Source: Thalassotalea sp. Sam97
GTDB taxonomy: Bacteria; Pseudomonadota; Gammaproteobacteria; Enterobacterales; Alteromonadaceae
Length of the DNA stretch: 64,000 nucleotides
Assembly: GCF_041379765.1 (NCBI RefSeq)
Contig: NZ_CP166919.1
Span: 310,001 to 374,000, forward strand
Reading direction: 5' to 3'
The notes beneath the pieces were generated by a model. That model did no database searches. It had not been told where the DNA came from and worked only from the letters and a program-made list of their open reading frames with translations. The first letter of the stretch is position 1. Each line of letters opens with the position of its first letter. The position numbers were made by a program, and so were the translations under genes. Positions 1-8,066 of the stretch are shown here, in pieces.

Positions 1-278
1 CATCGTTTGATGTGCGTTTACCAAACTGTGGAGCGGTGGTTGGCACTAAAGGCCATATTATTATTCCTGATTTTTTCCGTGCGCGCGAAGTGTCGCTTTA
101 TCACATCGATGAGCGCGTGGAGCATTTTGTTGATAACCGCCAAGGGTCAGGTTTTGAATTTGAAATTACCACCGCAAGTCAGGCTATTTTAGAAGGCAAG
201 CAGGAATCCCCTATCATGCCACACAGTACAAGTTTGCATTTACAGCAGCAAATGCAGGATATCTTGGCAGCGTTTTAA
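1..278 (+). CDS. Gfo/Idh/MocA-family oxidoreductase, C-terminal fragment
   Basis: This is the last ~91 codons of a gene that begins upstream of the window; the reading frame is open from base 3 and stops at 276-278. The segment with GTKGHIIIPDFFRA followed by a Leu-Tyr-His stretch, and the short helical end, resemble the C-terminal beta-sheet domain of NAD(P)-dependent sugar/cyclitol dehydrogenases of the Gfo/Idh/MocA family. The Rossmann domain and the EKP motif would lie upstream and cannot be seen, so substrate and cofactor are unknown. The apparent internal starts at 7 and 12 are artefacts of the truncation. Confidence 0.6.
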   Translation, partial: SFDVRLPNCGAVVGTKGHIIIPDFFRAREVSLYHIDERVEHFVDNRQGSGFEFEITTASQAILEGKQESPIMPHSTSLHLQQQMQDILAAF

Positions 279-623
279 CTGTTTGGTTTGAATTTTTAAG
301 GTTTTCAAAGGTTTGCATGGCGCTGGCTGTCAATCGATAGACGTGTTAACTCCCTTATCGATAGCAACGCATCAATAGCAAACTAAGGCCAGAGCTTGGC
401 ATGTACAGACACTCCGATTAAGTTGTGCGTACATTGACCTGTAAGTCTAAAATCAATTTTCTCGATTACCACAATCTAATCTATTTATTTTTCTATTGTT
501 CATAGCTTTCCTAGACTTACTAGTGCATTAAAGGACTGTTAATTCAGGTCAGGGTACCTTACCTCGTACCTGTGTTCGCACTATATAAACGATAGCGATA
601 ATACTATCCGCAAAGGGGGAGCT
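279..623. other. Intergenic region upstream of katG
   Basis: These 345 bases carry no credible gene. Visible items are two direct copies of ATCGATAG about 25 bases apart near 330-365, and a GATAG/CTATC inverted repeat just before the katG ribosome-binding site (annotated separately). No convincing sigma-70 promoter could be fixed by eye. Confidence 0.5.
591..608 (+). promoter_or_regulatory. Possible operator (Fur-like GATA repeats) before katG
   Basis: The 18-base string GATAGCGATAATACTATC reads as GATAGC, GATAAT and an inverted GATAG, close to the hexamer arrangement of Fur boxes (GATAAT repeats). It lies four bases before the purine-rich ribosome-binding site, so a bound repressor would block transcription or initiation. 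Fur control of a catalase is plausible because KatG needs heme iron. The match is imperfect and was judged by eye. Confidence 0.3.
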
Positions 624-2885
624 ATGTTAACTAAAACTAAGTTACAGCAAGCAATGTTAATGGGTTTATCATCACTGGTGCTTGTTGCCTCGGCAAGTTT
701 TGCTGAGCCACAGTCGAGTAAACCGAAAGGTGCGATGGGCTCTGGTCATGCCGCATCGGGACAAGCAAAAACCAATCAATTTTGGTGGCCTGATCAACTG
801 GATTTGTCACCACTTCGTGATCACGATAGCCGGTCAAACCCTTATGGTGAGGATTTTGATTATGCTAAAGCGTTTGCCAAACTTGATATGGCAGCCCTGA
901 AGAAAGACTTGAACGAATTATTGACAACGTCTCAAGATTGGTGGCCAGCGGACTGGGGTAATTACGGACCGTTATTTATCAGGTTAGCCTGGCATAGTGC
1001 AGGTACCTATCGAACATTAGATGGTCGCGGTGGTGGTGACGGTGGCCAAATGCGTTTTGATCCTCTCAATAGCTGGCCTGATAACGGTAACCTCGACAAG
1101 GCCAAGCGCTTACTTTGGCCACTGAAGCAAAAATATGGTGCAAGTATTTCGTGGGGAGATCTGATGATCCTCGCAGGCACGGTTGGTATGGAGAATATGG
1201 GGTTTAAGACCTATGGTTTTGCTGGCGGCCGCGCAGATGACTGGGAGCCAGACTTGGTATATTGGGGCCCCGAAGTGGAAATGCTAGCCAGTGACCGAGA
1301 AGAGCGCGACGGTGAATTACAACGTCCTCTTGGTGCCACGCACATGGGATTAATTTATGTTAATCCAGAAGGGCCTAAGGGTAAACCGGATCCAGTCGGC
1401 TCGGCGAAAAATATTCGCGTAGCCTTTGGACGCATGGCCATGAATGATGAGGAAACGGTTGCGCTAATCGCTGGTGGTCACACATTTGGTAAAATGCACG
1501 GTGCCCATAAACCGCAAGACTGTGTTGGTACAGAGCCGGGTGGGGCGGCGATTGAAGAGCAAGGTTTAGGGTGGAAAAACAAATGTGGTAAAGGCCACTC
1601 TGAAGACACAGTAACCAGTGGTTTGGAAGGGGCTTGGACACAAGCGCCTACTAAGTGGACGACATTATATTTGCAGAATCTATTGACGTTCGATTGGCAG
1701 CAATCTCGTAGCCCTGCTGGTGCGATTATTTGGATCCCAACCGATGAATCAGTACACAACGCGGTGCCAGATGCGCATGTGGAAGGTAAATTTAATCCGC
1801 CGGTAATGACTACGGCGGATTTAGCATTGAAGTTTGATCCTGAGTACAAAAAAATTGCCGAGCGATTTTTAGCTGATCCAGAAGAGTTCCGTCTCGCCTT
1901 TGCCAAAGCGTGGTTTAAATTAACCCATCGTGATATGGGGCCGAAAGCGCGTTATTTAGGTAATGAAGTGCCTGATGGGGAGTTTATCTGGCAAGATCCT
2001 GTAACTATGCCTGAAGGAAAAACAATTTCGTCCAGTGATGTCAGTAAACTGAAAAAAGCCATCCTCGATACCGATTTAACGGTCCCTGAATTAGTGAGAA
2101 CGGCTTGGGCATCAGCAGCGAGTTTTAGAGCGTCGGATATGCGCGGTGGTGCTAATGGTGCTCGTATTATGTTAGCGCCACAAAAAGACTGGGCTGTAAA
2201 TAACCCGCAAGAATTAGCGAAAGTAATTGAGACACTGCAAGGCGTTAAAAATGACTTTGCTGACAACGTCTCTATGGCTGATTTAATTGTTATTGGTGGC
2301 GCTGCCGCGATAGAGAAAGCTGCCAGTAATGCAGGTGTAAACATTACCGTGCCCGTTGTTCCTGGTCGTGGTGATGCCAGCCAAGCGCAAACTGATGTTG
2401 ACTCGTTTGCGTTACTCGAGCCAGCAGCAGATGCCTTTAGAAACTACTTCGATGTAAGTAAGAGCTATCGTTCCCCTACTGAGATGTTGATTGATAAAGC
2501 AGAGCAATTAACATTGTCGGTACCTGAAATGACCGTTCTTATTGGCGGTTTACGAGTGTTAGGCGGTAATGCACCAGATGTTACTCACGGTGTGTTTACT
2601 GATCAAATAGGAACCCTAAGTAACGACTTCTTTGTCAACTTAATGGATATGGGAACACAATGGCGCAAAGCAGCAACACCAGGCCTGTACGAAGGTTTTG
2701 ATCGAAAAACCGGAAAGAAAAAGTACACGGCAACATCGGTTGATTTGGTCTTTGGTTCTAATTCGGAATTGCGCGCAGTGGCCGAGGTCTATGCCTATGA
2801 CAATACAAAACAAAAATTTATTGAAGACTTTGTAAAGGCTTGGACAAAAGTGATGCAACTGGATCGCTTTGACTTGCGTCACTAG
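624..2885 (+). CDS. katG: Catalase-peroxidase KatG, exported form
   Basis: Bifunctional heme catalase-peroxidase of 753 residues that destroys hydrogen peroxide. The distal site RLAWHSAGTYR gives Arg120, Trp123 and His124. Tyr245 (MGLIY) and Met271 (FGRM) complete the Trp-Tyr-Met crosslink of the family, and GGHTFGK places the proximal heme ligand at His286. The second, non-heme half-domain is present to the end. Unlike the usual cytoplasmic KatG it begins with a clear signal peptide (MLTKTK, hydrophobic core, cleavage likely near residue 27 at SFA/EP), so a periplasmic enzyme like KatP is inferred. ATG 624 follows AAGGGGGA at ideal spacing. It is a single-gene unit ending in a strong hairpin terminator. 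Confidence 0.95.
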   Translation: MLTKTKLQQAMLMGLSSLVLVASASFAEPQSSKPKGAMGSGHAASGQAKTNQFWWPDQLDLSPLRDHDSRSNPYGEDFDYAKAFAKLDMAALKKDLNELLTTSQDWWPADWGNYGPLFIRLAWHSAGTYRTLDGRGGGDGGQMRFDPLNSWPDNGNLDKAKRLLWPLKQKYGASISWGDLMILAGTVGMENMGFKTYGFAGGRADDWEPDLVYWGPEVEMLASDREERDGELQRPLGATHMGLIYVNPEGPKGKPDPVGSAKNIRVAFGRMAMNDEETVALIAGGHTFGKMHGAHKPQDCVGTEPGGAAIEEQGLGWKNKCGKGHSEDTVTSGLEGAWTQAPTKWTTLYLQNLLTFDWQQSRSPAGAIIWIPTDESVHNAVPDAHVEGKFNPPVMTTADLALKFDPEYKKIAERFLADPEEFRLAFAKAWFKLTHRDMGPKARYLGNEVPDGEFIWQDPVTMPEGKTISSSDVSKLKKAILDTDLTVPELVRTAWASAASFRASDMRGGANGARIMLAPQKDWAVNNPQELAKVIETLQGVKNDFADNVSMADLIVIGGAAAIEKAASNAGVNITVPVVPGRGDASQAQTDVDSFALLEPAADAFRNYFDVSKSYRSPTEMLIDKAEQLTLSVPEMTVLIGGLRVLGGNAPDVTHGVFTDQIGTLSNDFFVNLMDMGTQWRKAATPGLYEGFDRKTGKKKYTATSVDLVFGSNSELRAVAEVYAYDNTKQKFIEDFVKAWTKVMQLDRFDLRH

Positions 2886-2911
2886 CTGTAAAGTTTCGTT
2901 CCTTTAAATTC

Positions 2912-2947
2912 AAGGCGATTAGTTGCATGGCTGCTAATCGCCTTTTT
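2912..2947 (+). terminator. Intrinsic terminator of katG
   Basis: An 11-bp perfect stem (AAGGCGATTAG with CTAATCGCCTT) around an 11-base loop is followed by a T run. It sits 27 bases after the katG stop. Confidence 0.85.
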
Positions 2948-3140
2948 ACTGCGTTAGTGTCTAGTTATTGGCTTTATCTATGTGACTAACAATGGTGATA
3001 CTGATTGATATGGCTTATCGTTTATAAGCTGTAACAAGCGAATTCCCTGCTGGAATTATGGCTATTGTGGTCATTCACTCGATAATAGTGGTAGAATTGC
3101 ATCAGTTTTTTCTATTCGATTGACGATTAAAGATACACCA

Positions 3141-5567
3141 ATGAGAGCTCTGTTTTACTTTTTACTGTCATTGCCAGTAAAACTATTGGTTCGCTGCAAA
3201 GTGATCCCTGAAGATGTTGAGAAAATTAAAAAAGACGACAACAAAGATGTCTTTTATGTGGTGCGCTATCAATCAGCAAGTGACTTGTTAGCGTTAAAGC
3301 ATACCTGTAAGTCACTCGGTTTGCCTGACCCGTTAGAAAAAGTAACGGTTAATGGCGAGACCATGGAGCGCTGTATCTGTTTAGAAAAACCACGCTCGTT
3401 GTTTCCATTTTTTAAACGTGGCAAAACTAAAGCTTATCAACAAGGCTTAGCCTTGTTACAAGCCCATGATAACGATCCTAACCTAAACACTCAGCTTATT
3501 CCGGCTAATATCTTGTGGGGTAATAAGCCTGGTAAAGCCAAGGTCAATGTTAGTGACGTGATTGCTGACGAAGCAGCGCCAAATTTTTTGCGTAAATTCT
3601 TTATTGTTTTATTTTTAGGTCGCGATTCCTTGCTACGCTTTAGTGATGCTATCTCCTGTCGGGAAATGGTTGAAACGCAAGGGAGTGATAAGATTGCTAC
3701 GAAGAAATTGATTCGTATGGCTAGAATTCACTTCCATCGACAAGCTGTGGCACTTAAAGGGCCTCGTTTAATGGAATTACAGCAAACCTTTACCGCTTTG
3801 TTTGCAACACCGGCGGTTAAGCGAGTCATTAAAGAAGAAGCGAAAAATAAAGGCGTAAGCGAAGATAAAGTCAAACAAGATGCATTAGCAATGATGAAAG
3901 AAATTGCTGGTGACTATCGCCCTGTGATTATTCGTTTAGGAGATCGCGTCCTTAGTTGGCTATGGAATCGCTTATACAGCGGTATCGAAGTAAAGAATGG
4001 CGATCGTTTACGTCAGTTGTCTGAAGATGGGCATGAAATTATTTATGTGCCATGTCATCGCTCGCATATGGACTACTTATTGTTGACCTATGTGATTTAC
4101 CGCCAGGGCTTAGCGACACCGCGTATTGCCGCCGGTATTAACTTAAACTTTTGGCCAGCAGGGCCGATATTCCGTAAGGCCGGTGCGTTTTTCATTCGCC
4201 GAAGCTTTGGTGGTAACCGTTTATATTCAACCATCTTCCGCGAATACTTAGGACTGCTATTTGCTCGTGGTTATCCGGTTAAGTATTACACCGAAGGTGG
4301 TCGTAGTCGCACCGGGCGTTTGCTTGCACCAAAGACCGGTATGATTGCTATGACGATGCAAAGTATGCTCAAAGGTATCGATAGGCCGTTAACATTAGTG
4401 CCGGTTTATATTGGCTATGAGCATGTTATGGAAGTGGCCAGTTACCACAAAGAATTGAAAGGCAGTGGTAAGCAAAAAGAGTCTGCATTTGGCGTGATAA
4501 AAGCGATTCGCAAGCTCCGTAACTATGGTAAAGGTTACGTAAACTTTGGTGAGCCTATTAGCTTAAATAAGTTTATGGATGATAACGTACCGCAATGGAA
4601 AGAAAGTATCGATCCAATTGATCCGCCTAAACCACAATGGTTAACACCAACCGTAAATCAGGTTGCCAACCAAGTGATGACGGAGATCAATAAAGCAGCC
4701 GCGCTGAATTCCGTGACGTTAATCGCGTTGATTTTGTTAACCGCAGAAAATCGCGCCATGACCCGCAAGGAACTTGAAGAGCAACTGAACTTTTTCTTGT
4801 CGGTACAACGTGCGGTGCCATTTAGTGATGAGCTTTATATTCCTGAAGAAGATGGTAAAGAGTTAATCGATTCGGCAATCAAACTTAATAAAGTTGACGT
4901 TATTGACGATAAGCTTGGGCAAATCATTTCGTTGTCTGAGCAAGCTAGCTTAGAAATGAGCTATTACCGCAATAATATACTGCACACCTATATGTTGCCG
5001 TCGGTGGTTTGTCGCTTGTTGAAAACGTATGACAAGCTAACGACTGCTGAAGTTGATAGCAAAGTAGAGCAATTGATGCAGCTCGTAAAAGCCGAGCTGT
5101 TTTTGTGGCAAGATCATCAAGAGATCTCTCGTCAAACAGAAGCCATCTTGGCCTTTTTAGCTGATCAAGGTTTAGTCAAGCACACTCAAGCCGGTTATTG
5201 GAGTATTAATAATGACAGTGATTTGGTTTATATGCTTAATATCATCTCATCGTTAATCAGTGAGACTGTGCAGCGTTACATGATTGTCGTTAAGCTATTG
5301 GATAATAGTAGTTCGATTACGCGCTCAAAATTGGAAGCTGATGCAACCGCTTTGGCTGAACGCATGTCGAAGTTGCATAATATTAATGCGCCAGAATTTA
5401 TTGATAAAAAATCGCAAGCCGCGGTGGTTAATGCATTAAAAGAGTATGGTTACATTGGCTCGGATGATACCGGCAATTATATTAAAACCGACAAGCTTGC
5501 TGACTTAGACGAAACATTGAAACATCTCACCAGCAGCGATGTGCTGCAGAGTATCTTACATTCATAA
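3141..5567 (+). CDS. plsB: Glycerol-3-phosphate 1-O-acyltransferase PlsB
   Basis: Membrane-associated acyltransferase that puts the first acyl chain on sn-glycerol 3-phosphate, the committed step of phospholipid synthesis. At 808 residues it matches the family length. The catalytic HX4D box is CHRSHMDYLL (His306-Asp311), followed by the conserved FIRRSF block and YYTEGGRSRTGR. I place the start at ATG 3141, because MRALFYFLLSLPVKLLV aligns with the beginning of known PlsB proteins and AAAGA lies seven bases upstream. The in-frame TTG at 3120 would add seven residues and is the alternative. Monocistronic, with a terminator directly downstream. Confidence 0.95.
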   Translation: MRALFYFLLSLPVKLLVRCKVIPEDVEKIKKDDNKDVFYVVRYQSASDLLALKHTCKSLGLPDPLEKVTVNGETMERCICLEKPRSLFPFFKRGKTKAYQQGLALLQAHDNDPNLNTQLIPANILWGNKPGKAKVNVSDVIADEAAPNFLRKFFIVLFLGRDSLLRFSDAISCREMVETQGSDKIATKKLIRMARIHFHRQAVALKGPRLMELQQTFTALFATPAVKRVIKEEAKNKGVSEDKVKQDALAMMKEIAGDYRPVIIRLGDRVLSWLWNRLYSGIEVKNGDRLRQLSEDGHEIIYVPCHRSHMDYLLLTYVIYRQGLATPRIAAGINLNFWPAGPIFRKAGAFFIRRSFGGNRLYSTIFREYLGLLFARGYPVKYYTEGGRSRTGRLLAPKTGMIAMTMQSMLKGIDRPLTLVPVYIGYEHVMEVASYHKELKGSGKQKESAFGVIKAIRKLRNYGKGYVNFGEPISLNKFMDDNVPQWKESIDPIDPPKPQWLTPTVNQVANQVMTEINKAAALNSVTLIALILLTAENRAMTRKELEEQLNFFLSVQRAVPFSDELYIPEEDGKELIDSAIKLNKVDVIDDKLGQIISLSEQASLEMSYYRNNILHTYMLPSVVCRLLKTYDKLTTAEVDSKVEQLMQLVKAELFLWQDHQEISRQTEAILAFLADQGLVKHTQAGYWSINNDSDLVYMLNIISSLISETVQRYMIVVKLLDNSSSITRSKLEADATALAERMSKLHNINAPEFIDKKSQAAVVNALKEYGYIGSDDTGNYIKTDKLADLDETLKHLTSSDVLQSILHS

Positions 5568-5576
5568 CAAAATACG

Positions 5577-5603
5577 AAGAGCACCTAACGGTGCTCTTTT
5601 TTT
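5577..5603 (+). terminator. Intrinsic terminator of plsB
   Basis: A nine-bp stem (AAGAGCACC with GGTGCTCTT), a TAAC tetraloop and a run of Ts lie ten bases after the plsB stop. This is a classic rho-independent terminator. Confidence 0.9.
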
Positions 5604-5620
5604 AGAACAAGGACTTCTTT

Positions 5621-6064
5621 ATGCATATATGGGTTGATGCTGATGCTTGCCCTGCAACCATTCGAGAGATTTTATGCCGTCTTGCCGACCGTAAATCATT
5701 GTCTTTAACCTTTGTTGCCAATCAGTTTATTCCGACACCACCATCTAAATTTATCAAAAGCATTCGTGTTGCCAGTGGTTTCGATGTTGCTGATAATACG
5801 ATTGTTGAATTATGCTCGGTTGGCGACTTGGTGATTACTTGCGATATACCGTTAGCTGATGAAGTGATTAGTAAAGGTGGTTTAGCATTAAGCTGGCGTG
5901 GCGAGTTATTTGATCGTAATAACATTAAAGCCCGGCTAAATATGCGAGATTTCTACGACACCTTGCGTAGCTCGGGTATTCAAAGTAAAGGCCCTGCGCC
6001 TTTATCTGCGGCAGATAAGCAAGCATTTGCCAATCATCTTGATCGCCTAACGGCAAAATATTAA
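5621..6064 (+). CDS. yaiI: YaiI/YqxD family protein (DUF188)
   Basis: A 147-residue protein with the family's opening HIWVDADACP, an aspartate-rich start recalling PIN-like nucleases, followed by LVITCDIPLADEV in the middle and a C-terminal LNMRDFYDTLRSSG segment. Members are widespread and conserved, and some are annotated as putative nucleases, but no activity is firmly established. ATG 5621 has AAGGA upstream. It starts 17 bases after the plsB terminator and probably has its own promoter or read-through. Confidence 0.9.
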   Translation: MHIWVDADACPATIREILCRLADRKSLSLTFVANQFIPTPPSKFIKSIRVASGFDVADNTIVELCSVGDLVITCDIPLADEVISKGGLALSWRGELFDRNNIKARLNMRDFYDTLRSSGIQSKGPAPLSAADKQAFANHLDRLTAKY

Positions 6065-6094
6065 TAACCTATTTATAAGAATTAAGAGGCAACT

Positions 6095-7162
6095 ATGAAA
6101 CGCTTTTGTTTGCTTGTAACTGTAGTAATCATCACTCACATTACGGTAATAGAATACGTTTTGGCTAATGCGTTACCAGAACTCCCTGAGCCGGTAACTA
6201 ACAATGCGGTTGCAAAAGTGAGCACTCAACAGGGCGATTATATTGTCAGCTTTATGGGGCTGGGCGTGGGCAAAACTTATCAAGATGTACATAACAAGGT
6301 GTGGTCACTAAAGCTAGGTGACAATGAGTGGCAAGCCAAAACACCCGTGCCATCAAGTTTACCATTAAAGGGACGCTTAGCATCTATTGCAGCACCGGTT
6401 GGTGATTACATTTACTTATTTGGCGGTTACACAGTTGGAGCAGATCATAGCGAAATTTCATCACCCGATAGTTTTCGTTACGACGTAATCAATGATCAGT
6501 ATCAGCCTATTGCGACAATGCCGGTTGCCGTTGATGATAGCGTCGCATTGGTATACCAAAATCGATATATTTATCTTATTAGCGGTTGGCATAATGCTGG
6601 CAACGTTAATTTAGTACAAATTTATGATACCCAGAGCAACACTTGGCAACAAGGATCTCCTTATTTAGGGGAACCTGTTTTTGGTCATGCGGCCGCTATT
6701 AGCGATAACGTCATCGTGGTATGTGATGGCGTAAAAGTGCAAGCAAATTTATTGCAACGTCGTAGCTATGCGATGGTAAATCAATGCTTAAAAGGTGAGA
6801 TAGAAAGCGGCTCACCAGCGCGTATAGATTGGCAGCAGATTCCTCACCCTACCCAAGTTGGCCGTTATCGCATGGCGGCTAGTGAGTATCGCGGTAAAAT
6901 GATCTTTGTTGGCGGCTCTACTAATGCTTATAACTACAATGGTATTGGTTACAACGGTGAGCCATCACAGCCCACCTCACAAATATGGTTGTTTGATGCT
7001 AAAACCAATACTTGGCAAGTCGCCCGCGATGTGGTGAGTAGCATGGACCATCGTGCTTTATTGCAGTTGGATAATCAGCTAGTGACTATTGGCGGTATGC
7101 AAGAAAATCAGCAAGTGAGTCAAAAAGTTTTAGTACATCGTTATCAACATCAAGAAAATTAA
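6095..7162 (+). CDS. Kelch-repeat beta-propeller protein, NanM-like
   Basis: A 355-residue exported protein with a signal peptide (MKRFCLLVTVVIITHITV, cleavage around residue 25) and several kelch motifs: IYLFGGYTV, a second with YLISGW, FVGGSTNA and LVTIGGMQ, each followed by a W of the type NTWQ. It resembles N-acetylneuraminate epimerase (NanM)/cyclically permuted mutarotase proteins, which interconvert sialic-acid anomers in the periplasm. No sialic acid genes are near, so the substrate is open. The RBS AAGAGG precedes ATG 6095. It lies 30 bases after yaiI and could be cotranscribed with it. Confidence 0.75.
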   Translation: MKRFCLLVTVVIITHITVIEYVLANALPELPEPVTNNAVAKVSTQQGDYIVSFMGLGVGKTYQDVHNKVWSLKLGDNEWQAKTPVPSSLPLKGRLASIAAPVGDYIYLFGGYTVGADHSEISSPDSFRYDVINDQYQPIATMPVAVDDSVALVYQNRYIYLISGWHNAGNVNLVQIYDTQSNTWQQGSPYLGEPVFGHAAAISDNVIVVCDGVKVQANLLQRRSYAMVNQCLKGEIESGSPARIDWQQIPHPTQVGRYRMAASEYRGKMIFVGGSTNAYNYNGIGYNGEPSQPTSQIWLFDAKTNTWQVARDVVSSMDHRALLQLDNQLVTIGGMQENQQVSQKVLVHRYQHQEN

Positions 7163-7204
7163 AAGCATCATGCAGGTTAGATAAAATATATGGCTTAAAT
7201 AGAT

Positions 7205-7471
7205 TAGAGCGTGTTGATCTTTTGAGGTTGTTTTTGCAGCAATTTATGATGTTTTTATACAAGGCAGAACGTATGTTGTGTGGTTACTCCACATAAGTAA
7301 TTGATAACACAGTAGAAAGGCGTCATAAAAGCTGTCCTTTGGATTCGTTTAAATGCATTTTTTTCATTGTTACTTGCTCTGTGCGTAGAATAACTATGCG
7401 TATCACAAGTGCCGCGATAAAAATGCATTTAATTCGAACAAAATTTAACCCTGAAAGTTCAACACGCTCTA
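7205..7471. mobile_element. MITE-like element with 13-bp perfect terminal inverted repeats
   Basis: TAGAGCGTGTTGA at 7205-7217 is matched in inverted orientation by TCAACACGCTCTA at 7459-7471, and the match continues inward with one mismatch (about 17 of 18). If the true ends are GAGCG...CGCTC, the element is flanked by TA on both sides, the target duplication expected for IS630/Tc1-type transposition. Inside is a second inverted repeat (TTAAATGCATTTTT 7349-7362 against 7419-7432) and smaller hairpins (TGTGG/CCACA at 7279-7293). There is no coding capacity. It fits a non-autonomous palindromic transposon; the parent family is not identified. Confidence 0.6.
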
Positions 7472-7573
7472 GTTAGGCGATGGCGCTATTAACCCGATAC
7501 TTGATCTGGATCACAAAGCCATAAGGTGGAGTTTTGTAAGCTAAGTGCGAATACAATATGCACTGGAGGTGTT

Positions 7574-7708
7574 ATGGACAATCTTAGCTTTTTACTACAA
7601 GACCCTATTATTTGGATTTCTGCGACTGGCTTAACAACAGTATTAGCTATTTGTAGCTACTATATTTATTTTTTCGTCAAACACATCAACGAAAGCGAGC
7701 AAAGCTAG
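7574..7708 (+). CDS. Small single-pass membrane protein, 44 residues
   Basis: ATG 7574 follows a strong GGAGGT four bases upstream and opens a 44-residue frame with one hydrophobic helix (about residues 12-34, ending YYIYFFVK) and a short charged tail HINESEQS. Its layout resembles the tiny DUF3149-type membrane proteins of Alteromonadales, but I do not recognise it firmly. A longer frame from 7526 has no ribosome-binding site and is not favoured. The stop codon lies within the terminator hairpin, so this is a self-contained transcription unit directly beside the MITE-like element. Confidence 0.65.
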   Translation: MDNLSFLLQDPIIWISATGLTTVLAICSYYIYFFVKHINESEQS

Positions 7709-7716
7709 CTCGCTTT
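7691..7716 (+). terminator. Intrinsic terminator overlapping the small membrane gene
   Basis: AAAGCGAGC (7691-7699) pairs with GCTCGCTTT (7707-7715) across a seven-base loop, ending in TTTT. The left arm encodes the last residues of the small protein. Confidence 0.75.
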
Positions 7717-8066
7717 TACTGCCCTGTGTGCCAATATGCTAACGTCGTTTTTGTCGCCGGAGATTACTGTTGCAGACGTTATGTTGCCTCCTTAATTGTT
7801 ACCTGCTCATAGCCACTTTCTTATACTGCTACTCGTTAACCTTTAATTAAGAGGTATTTGAGTGTGCTGGTGATTTTTGCCAACGATGGCTGTTACTCCC
7901 GTTACCCGAAATGTTTTTCATATTTGGGCGACGTTGTCAGCACAAGTTAAGAATAAACTTTAGTTGTGGTGCATTATATTGATGTGCGCTTTACCATTGT
8001 GAATTGTCTGTTAATTTTATATCTTTAGGTAAGCGCTAACAAAAATAACAACGAAGCATCAAGATT
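7709..8066. other. Intergenic region, no feature recognised
   Basis: About 350 bases after the terminator of the small membrane gene and before the exported hydrolase gene. It is AT-rich towards the right and presumably holds the promoter of that gene, but I see no convincing promoter, repeat or short gene in it. Confidence 0.4.

Noticed and set aside
1..192. 61-codon frame at the left edge
   Set aside because: Out-of-frame shadow of the oxidoreductase tail (frame 3), which has clear family similarity.
1478..1906. 142-codon open frame antisense to katG
   Set aside because: It is the complement of a codon-biased, strongly conserved enzyme; no RBS, no recognisable domain.
7526..7573. 16-codon N-terminal extension of the small membrane protein
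   Set aside because: The strong GGAGGT lies before ATG 7574, and the extra segment is not hydrophobic or conserved-looking.
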